Shown: positions 24,291 to 33,860, numbered from the stretch's first letter. The stretch: DNA of 64,000 nt from CANHCC01 sp040381555 (GCA_040381555.1 JBEIHC010000002.1:3921-67920); one strand, 5' to 3'. Notes: a model not told the origin generated them from the letters alone. Translations and numbers: made by a program.

Positions 24291-25847
24291 ATGTTAACAA
24301 GGCTTTCCATTTATTGTTTATTCCTGCTCGCTGGTTTCTCAGCTTTATTTGCACAGGAAGAGGTTGATGTTACGAAAGAAGTAGCGGACCCTCAAACCTA
24401 TATTTTCAGCAATGGAAATACTACGGTTCAAGGGTACATCTATTCTGTTTTAGCAAAGCAAACATCTTGTTGCGATAAGGACGATATCTACTTGGAAGTA
24501 AAAATTGATCCCAATGGATATGTCTTAGATGCTATTGCCCGTACCGGTAAATCGGAGTGTTATAAAATGTCTGTAGTGGATATCGTTCGGAATGTTCGTT
24601 GGAAGCAGAGTGATAATCAATCTGTTCGTCAGATATTTTTTCCTGTAAAGCCATTAAAACCTTGCAGTGGGGAAGAGGGCGAAAATAGTTATAAGCCTAT
24701 ACCTGTGACCAATAACCCCGTGAACAATAAAGTTCAAGCAAGTACTACTCGCCCCAATAGTCAGGGAGACAATTCAATGGCAAATGAGTATGCGCAACGG
24801 GAGCGGGAGAAAAAAGAAAGAGAGGAAGCGAATCAAAGGGCAAGGGAAGAAGCAGAAAGAAGAGCTCAGGAAGAGGCGCAACAGAAAACGGAACAAATGA
24901 TGGCAGAGCAAAACAAGCAGGAGGAAGAAACGCCCAAACCTGTTGAGCCGATTGCATCCAACGATAAGCCTAAGGAAACAGCACCTGAAGCTAAGCCCAA
25001 AGAAAACGAGGATGATCCCGAGTTTTTGAACAAGTTTGCCTTGGAATCTGAAGAGGAAAGACTTGCCCGCGAAGCAGCGGAATCTAAGGCTTTAAAGGAA
25101 GAAGAGGCAAGGTTATTGGCAGAACAGGAGGCAGAATCAAAGAAGCAGGCAGAAATCAAAGCGAAAAAACAAGCAGAGTTAAAATCCAAAAAAGAAGCTG
25201 AATTAAAAAATAAGAAAAGTGTAAATGAGCAAGAAATGCGTGCCCGCTTGGAGGCTGAGCTCAGAGAGCAGATAAAATCAGAGCTGGAGGCAGAATTAAA
25301 GAAAAGTTCAGGTACAGCCAGTGGTACGGCAAAAGGCGAAGAGTCAGAAGAAACAGAAGAATCAATGCCTGAGACAAAATCTACCAGCACCACTACCCCC
25401 AAAACCAGCCCGAATAAATTTGGTAAATATCCCGGTTATGAGAGCACTGGCGATAAAAATCCAGATGCTGCGCATAGATCAACCCACGCGAATGCAAGAG
25501 TACCAGAATTCACTACCCCTCAATTCATTGAACAGTCTGGAGCTTCGCTTTACATAAAATCAAAATTAAAAGAAGGCGGAATCTGTGGGCTCGCTCAGGC
25601 AGTTGCTGAGGTTACGGTTGACAGAAGCGGGAGCGTAACTTCTCATCGTATTTTTAAAACAAACAACGATAAGGTTGAAGCCATCATTCCTGGCATTCTT
25701 ACCGGAATGAAGTTCAAGCCTGAAACGATTCGGTATAACGGTCAGATTGTTTATATTGAATTTAAGGCAGACATCTTCTGCCCCTCAAGCCCCACTAAAG
25801 GAATTGATTTAGATCAGGTTCAAGATTACCTCCAGGTAACTCGATAA
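24291..25847 (+). CDS. Secreted protein with two TonB-C-like domains joined by a charged coiled coil
   Basis: A signal peptide (cleavage near residue 21, after ALFAQ) is followed by an energy-transducer-like domain (about 40-125: 'CCDKDDIYLEVKIDPNGYV'), a long Glu/Lys/Ala/Gln-rich coiled-coil linker (about 165-345), a Ser/Thr-rich spacer, and a second TonB-C-like domain (about 420-505: 'GGICGLAQAVAEVTVDRSGSV...MKFKPETIRYNGQIV'). TonB-C domains normally contact TonB boxes of outer-membrane receptors, but this protein has a cleavable signal rather than a TonB anchor. It could be a periplasmic spacer. The following lipoprotein gene starts 13 nt later, so they probably form an operon. Confidence 0.75.
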   Translation: MLTRLSIYCLFLLAGFSALFAQEEVDVTKEVADPQTYIFSNGNTTVQGYIYSVLAKQTSCCDKDDIYLEVKIDPNGYVLDAIARTGKSECYKMSVVDIVRNVRWKQSDNQSVRQIFFPVKPLKPCSGEEGENSYKPIPVTNNPVNNKVQASTTRPNSQGDNSMANEYAQREREKKEREEANQRAREEAERRAQEEAQQKTEQMMAEQNKQEEETPKPVEPIASNDKPKETAPEAKPKENEDDPEFLNKFALESEEERLAREAAESKALKEEEARLLAEQEAESKKQAEIKAKKQAELKSKKEAELKNKKSVNEQEMRARLEAELREQIKSELEAELKKSSGTASGTAKGEESEETEESMPETKSTSTTTPKTSPNKFGKYPGYESTGDKNPDAAHRSTHANARVPEFTTPQFIEQSGASLYIKSKLKEGGICGLAQAVAEVTVDRSGSVTSHRIFKTNNDKVEAIIPGILTGMKFKPETIRYNGQIVYIEFKADIFCPSSPTKGIDLDQVQDYLQVTR

Positions 25848-25860
25848 ACCGTTTCTTTTG

Positions 25861-26454
25861 ATGCAATTTAAATTTGGTTTTCTATTCCTGATTACCCTCC
25901 TGCTTTATAGCTGTAATACCTATCGGGATGGGTTTACTGTCTATGAAATTCGGGAGAACCGACATTTTTGTTCCGGCTGGAGATGGGGTCTGTCTCGCAC
26001 CCCTTATCGAAAATTTGAGTTTGTATTAGACTCCTCTTGCGTCTATGATGAAAATCTTATCGGAAAAGCTTGGAGCAAAATAGGTGGATTTACCACCGGT
26101 CATACCCATTGGAACAGCTGCCGTGTGGGCTGGCAAGCAGAAAATGGACATATCGCTTTAGGATATTACTGTTATGTAGGCGGAAAACGAATTGCCGGTA
26201 AAATGACAGAAGCTATGCCTGGTGAAGTGAATCAGGCAGAATTGTTTTGGGATAAATCCTGTCGATCTTATATTATTCGGATAAATGGAATAGAGGAAAG
26301 AATTCCACAGCCTCGGAACATGGGCCTTTACCTGTACACTTATCCCTTCTTAGGAGGTCGCTTTAAAGCACCCCAAAATATGGCTATCCGTATACGCAAT
26401 CTCAACCCTGAAGCAGGTCCCCTTTGGAAGAAGTGGTTTGCTCATGGTTTGTGA
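25861..26454 (+). CDS. Lipoprotein of unknown function
   Basis: The 197-residue protein starts with a lipoprotein signal ending in LLLYSC. The mature domain has 'HWNSCRVGWQAENGHIALGYYCYV', which resembles a beta-rich Bacteroidota lipoprotein family that I recall as having R-x-G-W and YCYV phrases. I know no function. Start ATG at 25861; a TTG three bases earlier is also possible. Downstream of the coiled-coil protein by 13 nt. Confidence 0.7.
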   Translation: MQFKFGFLFLITLLLYSCNTYRDGFTVYEIRENRHFCSGWRWGLSRTPYRKFEFVLDSSCVYDENLIGKAWSKIGGFTTGHTHWNSCRVGWQAENGHIALGYYCYVGGKRIAGKMTEAMPGEVNQAELFWDKSCRSYIIRINGIEERIPQPRNMGLYLYTYPFLGGRFKAPQNMAIRIRNLNPEAGPLWKKWFAHGL

Positions 26455-26787
26455 TGGAGTACCTTTTTCTTGAAATGGGAAAAATTTAAAAGTCAAATTC
26501 TTCTGATTTCAATTGCCGCCTCTCCCAATAACGAAGGAGAAATAATAGATGCTTAACTAAGAGAAAAGTAAATCCTTTTACTTTTTAAGCAACAACAGAA
26601 ATGACTCTATGCAACCCAAACTGAAGTTTATTGGGGTTACTCATTTTTGTGAACAGTTATAAATTATAGCCTCTTAAGGATTCAAATAATAGGACTAATC
26701 TTTATTGTTATTGTTAACCCTGTTGGGGTTTATTCGAATACTTTAGGTGCGACACAAAGTCAATTACTTGCTAAGAAAGCCGTTATA
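26455..26787. other. Intergenic region with two short hairpins, no gene
   Basis: Between two convergent genes. Hairpins with AACCC/GGGTT ends occur at 26613-26638 and 26716-26730, neither followed by a T-run, so they are weak terminator candidates. Nothing else is apparent. Confidence 0.4.
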
Positions 26788-28542
26788 TTATTTCTCTTTG
26801 GGGTTAAAGCGAGCATCAATTGCCTTACGAGAATACCCTAAATAGGTCGAGTAGGCAGTTAAAATCAAGAAAAGAAATAAGGCGATTCTGCCAATAAATG
26901 CACCGTGTTTTACAAAAAACGATTTTTCAGTATAGAGATTTACTTTTCTGTCTATTGTAGTTTCCTGCCACCAGGGTGTGTCTTGGTACCGATTTCCATA
27001 CACATCAATGAACAAGGATGTACCTGTATTGGCACTTCGAATAATTTCTCTACGATTTTCAATAGCCCGTAGAACAGATAAACCAGCATGTTGGATGTAA
27101 CCAGAACTTTGTTTCCACCATCCGTCATTGGTAATTACGGATAAGACTTGTGCTCCGCCACGAGTATAGTCGGCAGCATGATCCGGAAAAGCAGACTCAT
27201 AGCAAATCATCACCCCAACCGGTACATCCTGACGCGTAAAAAGCGTGAAGGCAGAATCGGATTTTCCATAACTTCCTAAGCCTCCTCCGATATCAATATT
27301 ATAATCTTTTAAAAAACTAAGATAATCTAAGAAAGGAACTCTTTCTACCATGGGGACTAATTTGGCCTTCTGGTAGGTTTTCATTCGAGCAGATCCTAAA
27401 ATAACAGCAGAATTACAGTAATCATAATACCCATTATCCTTTGGCCTAGCCGTTTCGGGGAGGGGCTCTTTTTCAAAGTACCTCAATTCGGTCATACCTG
27501 TTAAAATTCCCATTCGAGGATATTTTGCAATGAGTGTCCAAAAGCCTTTTAACGCTTCGGCCATACTCAACTCACTGGTCCAAATGGGCTCTGGAATGGC
27601 TGTTTCTGGAAATACAACTAAGTCTATTGTATCAGCACCCGGGGAATTGGTTAATCGGAAAAAGGTATTGAGTTGTTTATCCAACCCATCCGTATCAAAC
27701 TTTTCATAGGGGTCAATATTCGGTTGCACAATTCTGGCATTCAGCGAGCCGGATGCTTGGAAAATGCTTCTTTCTGGACTTACTATCCAAAAATTCAAGG
27801 CTAAAGGAAGAAATCCAATGAAAAGGGCAGTGGCTATTAAGCCAAACGAACTTGAAAGCCTCTGTCGCTTAGTCCAGGCATAATAAATAATTATATTAAT
27901 TATTAGGATCCAAGCACTAATCCCCAACACTCCGGTAAATTCTGCAAACTGAATAAAATTTGGCGCAGAAGTAAAAGCATTTCCCAGCGTAAGCCATGAC
28001 CAGGAAAGATCCCAATGAAAATGCACAAATTCAAAACTAATCCACGCAAAAATGAAATAAACTGCCGCAAGATATTTCTTAAAGTGCCCCTGAAATTTCA
28101 CCCAAATTAATAGGGGAATACTCATCATGAAGGGATTGATAATAGAGGCGATGAATCCCGCAAAAAAACTAGCCATCGCCTCATCTGTTGGTACGCTTAA
28201 GGCTGTCAACATTAACCAATAACAGGTCAAAACATTCCAAATAAAGAAGCAAACAAATAGGTATCGAAAAGCCTGTTTAGTTCTGGAAATTTCTCTTCTC
28301 TCTGGAAGCAAGCGAAAAGATTTGCGATACAAAAACTGAAAGCTTAGTGTGCGCCAAATAAAGACAAATGGAATGCGTATCCAATAGCTAATTGAGTCCT
28401 CGCGCGAATGTTGGGGCAGCGTGAAGAGTACTTGTAATAAAGGAACCCAAGCCAACCAGCTAATCCAAGGGAAAGGGGAGGGAGGAAATGCTGCTGCTAA
28501 CAGCAATCCACTTAGAAGCACTCGTAACCAATTATTTTTCAT
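26788..28542 (-). CDS. lnt: Apolipoprotein N-acyltransferase
   Basis: Lnt adds the third acyl chain to the N-terminal Cys of lipoproteins in the inner membrane, the final step before Lol sorting. The 584-residue protein has an N-terminal set of membrane helices (residues 1-250) and a nitrilase domain with the catalytic triad Glu313 (VFPETAIPEP), Lys394 (KAKLVPMVERVPF) and Cys447 (MICYESAFPDH). It is longer than the E. coli enzyme (512) because of an extended loop around residues 45-100. Its start overlaps rsmI by 11 bp. Confidence 0.95.
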   Translation of the reverse strand: MKNNWLRVLLSGLLLAAAFPPSPFPWISWLAWVPLLQVLFTLPQHSREDSISYWIRIPFVFIWRTLSFQFLYRKSFRLLPERREISRTKQAFRYLFVCFFIWNVLTCYWLMLTALSVPTDEAMASFFAGFIASIINPFMMSIPLLIWVKFQGHFKKYLAAVYFIFAWISFEFVHFHWDLSWSWLTLGNAFTSAPNFIQFAEFTGVLGISAWILIINIIIYYAWTKRQRLSSSFGLIATALFIGFLPLALNFWIVSPERSIFQASGSLNARIVQPNIDPYEKFDTDGLDKQLNTFFRLTNSPGADTIDLVVFPETAIPEPIWTSELSMAEALKGFWTLIAKYPRMGILTGMTELRYFEKEPLPETARPKDNGYYDYCNSAVILGSARMKTYQKAKLVPMVERVPFLDYLSFLKDYNIDIGGGLGSYGKSDSAFTLFTRQDVPVGVMICYESAFPDHAADYTRGGAQVLSVITNDGWWKQSSGYIQHAGLSVLRAIENRREIIRSANTGTSLFIDVYGNRYQDTPWWQETTIDRKVNLYTEKSFFVKHGAFIGRIALFLFLILTAYSTYLGYSRKAIDARFNPKEK

Positions 28543-29209
28543 CTCCTTGTACGATTAAAACAAGCTCTCCTTTTGCTGGATGTTGTTGGAAGTACACAAC
28601 AGCTTCTGCTATAGTACTGCGGTGATGTGTTTCGAATTTTTTAGAGATTTCTCTGGAAACACAGATGTTTCGTTCGCTACCCAGATAGGATGCCAAATCT
28701 TCTAGAGTACGATTGAGTCGATGGGGAGATTCATAGAGAACTAAAGTTCTTTTCTCGGTTTTTAATTCCATCAATCTGGTTTGCCGGCCTTTTTTCACCG
28801 GTAAAAACCCTTCAAATATAAAGCGGTCACAAGGAATGCCCGAGCTGATTAATGCAGGCACAAATGCGGTAGCACCAGGCAGGGTCTCTACTTCTATTCC
28901 CCGAGCTAAGGCTTCCCGAACAATAAGAAATCCTGGATCGGAAATGCCCGGGGTGCCAGCGTCTGAGATAACCCCAAGAGATAAATCCTCTGACTCTACT
29001 TTTGACAATAAGTCTTGTACCCGAGCATGTTCATTATGAGCATGTAGGGATACCATGTGGGTAGTGATTTGATAATGCTTGAGTAATACCGAACTCGTTC
29101 GGGTATCTTCTGCTGCAATCAAATTTACCTCTTGTAATAAACGCACGGCCCGATAAGTCATGTCTTCCAAGTTGCCGACAGGCGTGGGAATTAGGATAAT
29201 TTTAGCCAC
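28532..29209 (-). CDS. rsmI: 16S rRNA (cytidine(1402)-2'-O)-methyltransferase
   Basis: RsmI methylates the ribose of C1402 in the 30S decoding centre using SAM. The 225-residue protein is a tetrapyrrole-methylase fold with IPTPVGNLEDMTYRAV at the N-terminus, EDTRTSSVLLKHY, the DAGTPGISDPG loop and LPGATAFVPALI. The start is GTG at 29209. It is slightly short because it lacks the C-terminal alpha-helical extension of the E. coli protein. It overlaps lnt by 11 bp. Confidence 0.95.
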   Translation of the reverse strand: MAKIILIPTPVGNLEDMTYRAVRLLQEVNLIAAEDTRTSSVLLKHYQITTHMVSLHAHNEHARVQDLLSKVESEDLSLGVISDAGTPGISDPGFLIVREALARGIEVETLPGATAFVPALISSGIPCDRFIFEGFLPVKKGRQTRLMELKTEKRTLVLYESPHRLNRTLEDLASYLGSERNICVSREISKKFETHHRSTIAEAVVYFQQHPAKGELVLIVQGDEK

Positions 29210-29374
29210 GATGTAAAGTTAATCCTTATCTGCCAATTTGGTTAGATGCTGACACCCGGTTAGATGCTAACCCAATTGAAGAAGTAGTTTTGCCCCCAAT
29301 GCCCCTTGTTTAAGATTAACTTAGTAATTTTAGCAATTAAGAATTATCAGTGTATTAACTCAGGGATCTGATTC

Positions 29375-30136
29375 ATGCAGCCAAAAAGTACCTCTCTTCC
29401 TTATATAGGATTGCTAATATTACTTTTAGGAACTCAGCTGGGGTGTAAAAAGGAAAAAAAAGCCAATTATTCGGCTACAATCTCAGTAGGAGATTATTCC
29501 CAGATGTTGCTTCAAAAGATTGATTTCACTCAGTATCCAGGATATCCCAACGAGAATCGATATGAAATAGATGTCAATAAAGATGGAGTGCAGGATCTTG
29601 CGTTTGTCTGTTATGATGCCGGGAGCCCAGGAGCTGGGCCATTACCCGGCTCCTATTTAGCGACTCTTCACTCAGATTTGAATTTGTATGTTCAGGAAAG
29701 ACCCGATTCATTGTTTCGTTCCCTAAAAAGAGATACTACCTTTGGCGATACTGTTTTTTGTTATACGCGCTCTTACTCTGGTTGTCGCAAAAAGAACGCT
29801 TATGACACACTCTCTTCCTCAGGTTTCGTGTTGGTTCCATCAAATCTGACCCCCGGATTCACTCTCAATAATAATAACTATTGGCAAAGCATAGAATATA
29901 CACTTGGTAGCACTTCTTATTCTAAACCTACAGTTGATTTTTCTAATCCGGATACCCTAAAAATTCAACTATTTGATGCAGATGGCACCTGTAACCGACC
30001 CCCTATTAGTCAGGATATTTTCTATGGTATCAGGCTCAAGGAAGGTGATCAATATCGTTTAGGTTGGGTCAGATTCAGAATGGAAGGAGTAGGTATTATA
30101 TACCTTCAGGAAGTAGTTCTGCAAAGTAGTTACTAA
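29375..30136 (+). CDS. Lipoprotein of unknown function
   Basis: The 253-residue product has a lipoprotein signal (lipobox QLGC at residue 24), a short Lys-rich stretch and a beta-rich domain. 'YEIDVNKDGVQDLAFVCYD' looks like a Ca2+-binding DxNxDG loop of the VCBS/EF-hand-like type common in Bacteroidota surface proteins. No function can be assigned. It ends 30 nt before the amidohydrolase. Confidence 0.7.
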   Translation: MQPKSTSLPYIGLLILLLGTQLGCKKEKKANYSATISVGDYSQMLLQKIDFTQYPGYPNENRYEIDVNKDGVQDLAFVCYDAGSPGAGPLPGSYLATLHSDLNLYVQERPDSLFRSLKRDTTFGDTVFCYTRSYSGCRKKNAYDTLSSSGFVLVPSNLTPGFTLNNNNYWQSIEYTLGSTSYSKPTVDFSNPDTLKIQLFDADGTCNRPPISQDIFYGIRLKEGDQYRLGWVRFRMEGVGIIYLQEVVLQSSY

Positions 30137-30166
30137 ATATTTTTACAAATTGAATACTTCCACCCA

Positions 30167-31327
30167 ATGGCTATAAGAGAAGTAACGGGTAGCGCACTCT
30201 TGCTGCCGCAGGGCCTGACAGAAGGAATGAGCATCTATGTGGAGGATCAAACGGGAGAAATTCTGAGTATTCAGGAATCTACCACCGAAGCTGAGTTTTT
30301 TTCTGGAATTATTTCTCCTGGATTTATCAATGCTCATTGCCACCTGGAATTATCAGGATTAAAAGGGCGAATCCCCAAACACACTGGAATGGCTGGTTTT
30401 ATTCGTGCTTTACAGGGGGTAAGGGACAGCATAAATAACGAAGACCTTTATTTGATTGCGGCTCAAGATATGTTTCAATCCGGAATCCAAGCCGTTGCAG
30501 ATATTTCTAACTCGCTGCTTACTGCCCCTTTGAAGGCCGATGCAAGGAAAGACATTCCCCGGTTTCATACCTTCTTAGAAGTGTTTGGATTGAATCCAGA
30601 AAAATCACAGGAGATACAACATATAGGCTTGGAAAAAACGAAGCAGTTTCCGGAAGCAAGTTGTTCCCTTACCTGGCATGCCCCCTACAGCAGCTCCCCT
30701 CAGCTTATTCAATCAATTGGCGATTATGCACTGCATCACGCGCACCCTTACAGCTTCCACCTACTTGAATCTAATGAAGAACTGGAGTTGTTTCAGTCCC
30801 GTTCTGGACCCTTAGCAGCCTTATTTCAGGAATGGGGATTCCAGCCCCTGCCTGATTGGTTTGGGAATACCACAGTCCTTGATTTTTTATTGCCCTTATT
30901 ACCTCGAGATATTCAGATGATTTGGGTACATGGTGTTTTATTAAACTCAGAAAGTATTCAGAAAACATTGAATCATATTCCACAATCCTATTTTTGTTTG
31001 TGTCCCTCTGCCAACGAATATATTCACCATTCAATTCCTCCTGTTTTAGATTTATTGCCCTATTCAGATCGAATTGCGTTGGGCACAGATAGTTTGGCAG
31101 GTAATGAATCCTTAGATTTACTGAATGATTTAAAAATTCTTTCAGAACATTTCCCAAGCGTTTCCACTGAGGAATTGCTTTTTTGGGCAACCCGAAATGG
31201 AGCTGTTTGTATGGGTTGGCATGACCTCGGAACATTGGAAGTGGGCAAGTCACCAGGTTTGATTCAAATTGATTGTTTGAAGCAGGGAAGGATATTTTCA
31301 GATACATTTGTAAAACGCATAGTATGA
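30167..31327 (+). CDS. Amidohydrolase family protein (chlorohydrolase/deaminase type)
   Basis: A metal-dependent amidohydrolase-superfamily enzyme of 386 residues. It has the N-terminal HxH zinc motif INAHCHLELSG, a His in the 'TWHAPYSSS' segment, the HGVLL His, and the GTDSLAGN Asp, so the full metal set is present. The combination INAHCHLEL plus GTDSLAGN resembles deaminases acting on adenosine-like substrates, such as methylthioadenosine/adenosylhomocysteine or aminofutalosine deaminases. The last would link it to futalosine-type menaquinone synthesis, but the choice needs phylogeny. It overlaps the next gene by 4 bp (ATGA). Confidence 0.8.
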   Translation: MAIREVTGSALLLPQGLTEGMSIYVEDQTGEILSIQESTTEAEFFSGIISPGFINAHCHLELSGLKGRIPKHTGMAGFIRALQGVRDSINNEDLYLIAAQDMFQSGIQAVADISNSLLTAPLKADARKDIPRFHTFLEVFGLNPEKSQEIQHIGLEKTKQFPEASCSLTWHAPYSSSPQLIQSIGDYALHHAHPYSFHLLESNEELELFQSRSGPLAALFQEWGFQPLPDWFGNTTVLDFLLPLLPRDIQMIWVHGVLLNSESIQKTLNHIPQSYFCLCPSANEYIHHSIPPVLDLLPYSDRIALGTDSLAGNESLDLLNDLKILSEHFPSVSTEELLFWATRNGAVCMGWHDLGTLEVGKSPGLIQIDCLKQGRIFSDTFVKRIV

Positions 31328-31914
31328 TATTAGTTCAGGATAAGTTGGTAAGTGAGGATTTGTTGGAGGAGGAGTTTGTATGCAATCTTACCGCCTGCAA
31401 AGGAGCCTGCTGTGTGGAGGGCGAGGGAGGAGCTCCATTAGAAGAGGAAGAGTTGAAAATATTGCAACAGGAGCAAAAGAAATTTTCTCCCTACCTAAGT
31501 GCTGAAGGGAAGGGGGAGATGGAGCGACAAGGATTGTGGGTGGAAGAAAATACGCTGGCGGAGAAGTATTATTCTACACCCTTAGTAAAACCGAGAGGCG
31601 CTTGTATTTATGCTATTTTTGAAGGGGGTATTGCCCTTTGTGGGATAGAAAAGGCATGGAAGGAGGGAAAGACTCGTTTTAGAAAACCCGTATCCTGTCA
31701 TTTATACCCGATTCGAATTAGTGTGTTAAAAGATGGAACAGAGGCATTGAATTATCATCGATGGAGCGTTTGTAGCCCAGCCTGCAAGAATGGTAAAAAG
31801 TTGGGAGTGCCTGTTTATCAATTTCTCAAAGAAGCTTTGATTCGAAAATATGGTGAGGCTTTTTTTGAAGAATTAGACGCGATAGCTCAACAATGGAAAA
31901 ATCGCTCAGTCTGA
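31324..31914 (+). CDS. DUF3109 family Cys-rich protein
   Basis: The 196-residue protein has the DUF3109 plan of conserved cysteines: CNLTACKGACC at residues 18-28, CIYAI and 'ALCGIEKAWKEGK', then CHLYPIR and CSPAC, enough to hold a metal or Fe-S centre. Function is unknown. The start is the ATG at 31324, which overlaps the TGA of the amidohydrolase, so translation is coupled. Its last 9 bp overlap the end of the convergent barrel gene. Confidence 0.85.
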   Translation: MILVQDKLVSEDLLEEEFVCNLTACKGACCVEGEGGAPLEEEELKILQQEQKKFSPYLSAEGKGEMERQGLWVEENTLAEKYYSTPLVKPRGACIYAIFEGGIALCGIEKAWKEGKTRFRKPVSCHLYPIRISVLKDGTEALNYHRWSVCSPACKNGKKLGVPVYQFLKEALIRKYGEAFFEELDAIAQQWKNRSV

Positions 31915-32508
31915 TTTTTTACCCATAATTATACCTAATCCAAATAAATTATACCCGGAATTTTGACCTATAATTAATCCGGTAAATTCCGAATTAAATA
32001 TCCAACAATATTCCCAATTCAATTGCAGGGAGAGGGCAGGATTGAGTTTGTATCTCAATCCAAATCCATATTGAATACCAGAACTAATATTACTTTGAAC
32101 CGGAAGTGCGTTTTGGTTAATATCCCGAGGCTGAAAATTCAGTACCTGTGCTGAAAGCCGGACCTGAGGAATAATTTTATTTTCTTTCAGGAATAGATAA
32201 TTCAGCCCTATCCCTAAAGTGCGAAAATCCGTGATAAACAAGTTTTTTTCAGGTGCTTGAAATTGCCGCCAAGAATCTTCCCCTGAAACGCTTCCCAAAC
32301 TAAAACGAATTAATGTTTCCACTCTTTTTTTTCCAGCATACAAAGTAATTTCTGCTCCGGGATGATGCATGCGGGAACCTGTATATATTTTCCCGGCATA
32401 GCGTGATCCAAAGACGGTTAAGGATGGCCTGAAAGATTGGGCATGCAGGGATTTACTTAAAGGAACAATAGAATTAACAGTAAAAATAAAAAGCAGAAAA
32501 AAAGGCAT
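31906..32508 (-). CDS. Predicted outer-membrane beta-barrel protein
   Basis: From the ATG at 32508 it has 200 residues: a signal peptide (cleavage after LHAQ, near residue 24) and a small barrel of alternating strands ending in 'SGYNLFGLGIIMG'. It resembles 8-10 stranded Bacteroidota OmpA-like or porin-like proteins but lacks a signature I can name. The frame extends upstream to 32649 into the 3' end of purD, and that extension looks non-coding. It probably follows purD in one transcript. Confidence 0.65.
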   Translation of the reverse strand: MPFFLLFIFTVNSIVPLSKSLHAQSFRPSLTVFGSRYAGKIYTGSRMHHPGAEITLYAGKKRVETLIRFSLGSVSGEDSWRQFQAPEKNLFITDFRTLGIGLNYLFLKENKIIPQVRLSAQVLNFQPRDINQNALPVQSNISSGIQYGFGLRYKLNPALSLQLNWEYCWIFNSEFTGLIIGQNSGYNLFGLGIIMGKKSD

Positions 32509-32599
32509 CCTGAGATTCAGAGAAAATGGAACAACCCTAAGGGCAGGCTGAATACTGGTATAATTCCGCTCAGATAAACGAGGATGTGTGGGTAGGGAA

Positions 32600-33856
32600 T
32601 TAATATATTGTCCCAATATCTTTTCGAAAATATTTACCGGCGAATTCAACGGAGACCGCTCCAGATTGGGAAAGATTTGCTGCCAAGGTTAAGTTTTCTG
32701 CCAAAGCAGTTACGGCAATTACCCTCCCCCCGGAATTGAGCAATTTTCCTTCTTTAGCCTGAGTTCCCGCATGAAAATAAAAAACATGGGGATTTCTATC
32801 TTGAGGTAGGCTAATTTCTTTTCCGCTCAGGTATTCTCCCGGATAACCATCGCTTACACAAACAGTGGTAACTGCAGATTGCTCGGATATTTTCAAGGGG
32901 CTCTCAGGCAATGCACCACTGGCCGCTCCAAATAAATAGGGCACTAAATCAGATTGTATTCTGGGAAGTACAGCTTCTGTTTCCGGATCGCCCATCCGTA
33001 CATTATACTCAATTACGCGTGCCTCTTCCTCATCTACCATTAATCCAAAGAAAATAAATCCGCGGTAATCAATTCCTTCTGCCTTCAGTCCTTTAAGTGT
33101 TGGTTCGATTATAAATTTATTTACATAATCCTGTAATTGTGCCGTATAAAATGGAACGGGCGAAATTGCTCCCATTCCACCTGTATTAGGGCCTTCATTG
33201 TTTTCTTTCGCTCTTTTATAATCCATCGCTTCGGGCAATTGAATCCAACGCTTACCATCTGTGAGAATAAAAACTGAGACTTCTTTTCCTGTCAGATAAG
33301 ATTCAATCAGGATAGAATCTCCGGAAATCCCAAAGCGATCTTGGTGAAAAATTTCTTCGAGAGCATCCATAGCTTCTTGGTGTGACTGGGCTACAGTTAC
33401 GCCTTTCCCGCCTGCCAATCCATCCACCTTAATCACAACGGGCAAGGGCTGATGTAATAGAAAATGTAGGGCTTCATCATATTCATCTCTTGCAAATGTT
33501 CGGGCACTTGCAGTTGGAATATGATATTTTTCCATAAAGGCTTTTGAATATACTTTACTGCCCTCAAGCTGCGCACCGGCTTTTCCCGGACCACAAACCA
33601 AAAATCCTGCAGCACGCACCTCATCTGCCAATCCTTCACTCAAAGGCTGCTCCGGACCAATCAATACTAAATCAATAGACTCCTGCTGACAAAATGCAAC
33701 TACTTCTTCGGGTTTATCTGGATTAATGGGCACATTCCAAGGTAAAGTGCCGCCATTTCCTCTCGCCATAAAGAGTTTGGTACACAATGCGGATGAGGCT
33801 ATTTTCCAAGCCAAAGCATGCTCGCGTCCTCCAGTGCCAATTATCAATATATTCAT
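32600..33856 (-). CDS. purD: Phosphoribosylamine--glycine ligase
   Basis: PurD joins glycine to 5-phosphoribosylamine using ATP, the second step of purine synthesis. The 418-residue ATP-grasp protein has the family motifs IGTGGREHALAWKI, 'LVLIGPEQPLSEGL', 'VIKVDGLAGGKGV', 'GPNTGGMGAISP' and NVRMGDPETEAVLPR. The ATG at 33856 is 4 nt from a promoter element, and the frame open upstream to 33871 is excluded by the promoter. No other purine genes are adjacent. Confidence 0.97.
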   Translation of the reverse strand: MNILIIGTGGREHALAWKIASSALCTKLFMARGNGGTLPWNVPINPDKPEEVVAFCQQESIDLVLIGPEQPLSEGLADEVRAAGFLVCGPGKAGAQLEGSKVYSKAFMEKYHIPTASARTFARDEYDEALHFLLHQPLPVVIKVDGLAGGKGVTVAQSHQEAMDALEEIFHQDRFGISGDSILIESYLTGKEVSVFILTDGKRWIQLPEAMDYKRAKENNEGPNTGGMGAISPVPFYTAQLQDYVNKFIIEPTLKGLKAEGIDYRGFIFFGLMVDEEEARVIEYNVRMGDPETEAVLPRIQSDLVPYLFGAASGALPESPLKISEQSAVTTVCVSDGYPGEYLSGKEISLPQDRNPHVFYFHAGTQAKEGKLLNSGGRVIAVTALAENLTLAANLSQSGAVSVEFAGKYFRKDIGTIY

Positions 33857-33860
33857 GTTA

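Noticed and set aside
24745..25402. 178-codon antisense frame over the coiled-coil gene
   Set aside because: Long open antisense frames are expected opposite Glu/Lys/Ala-rich coding sequence.
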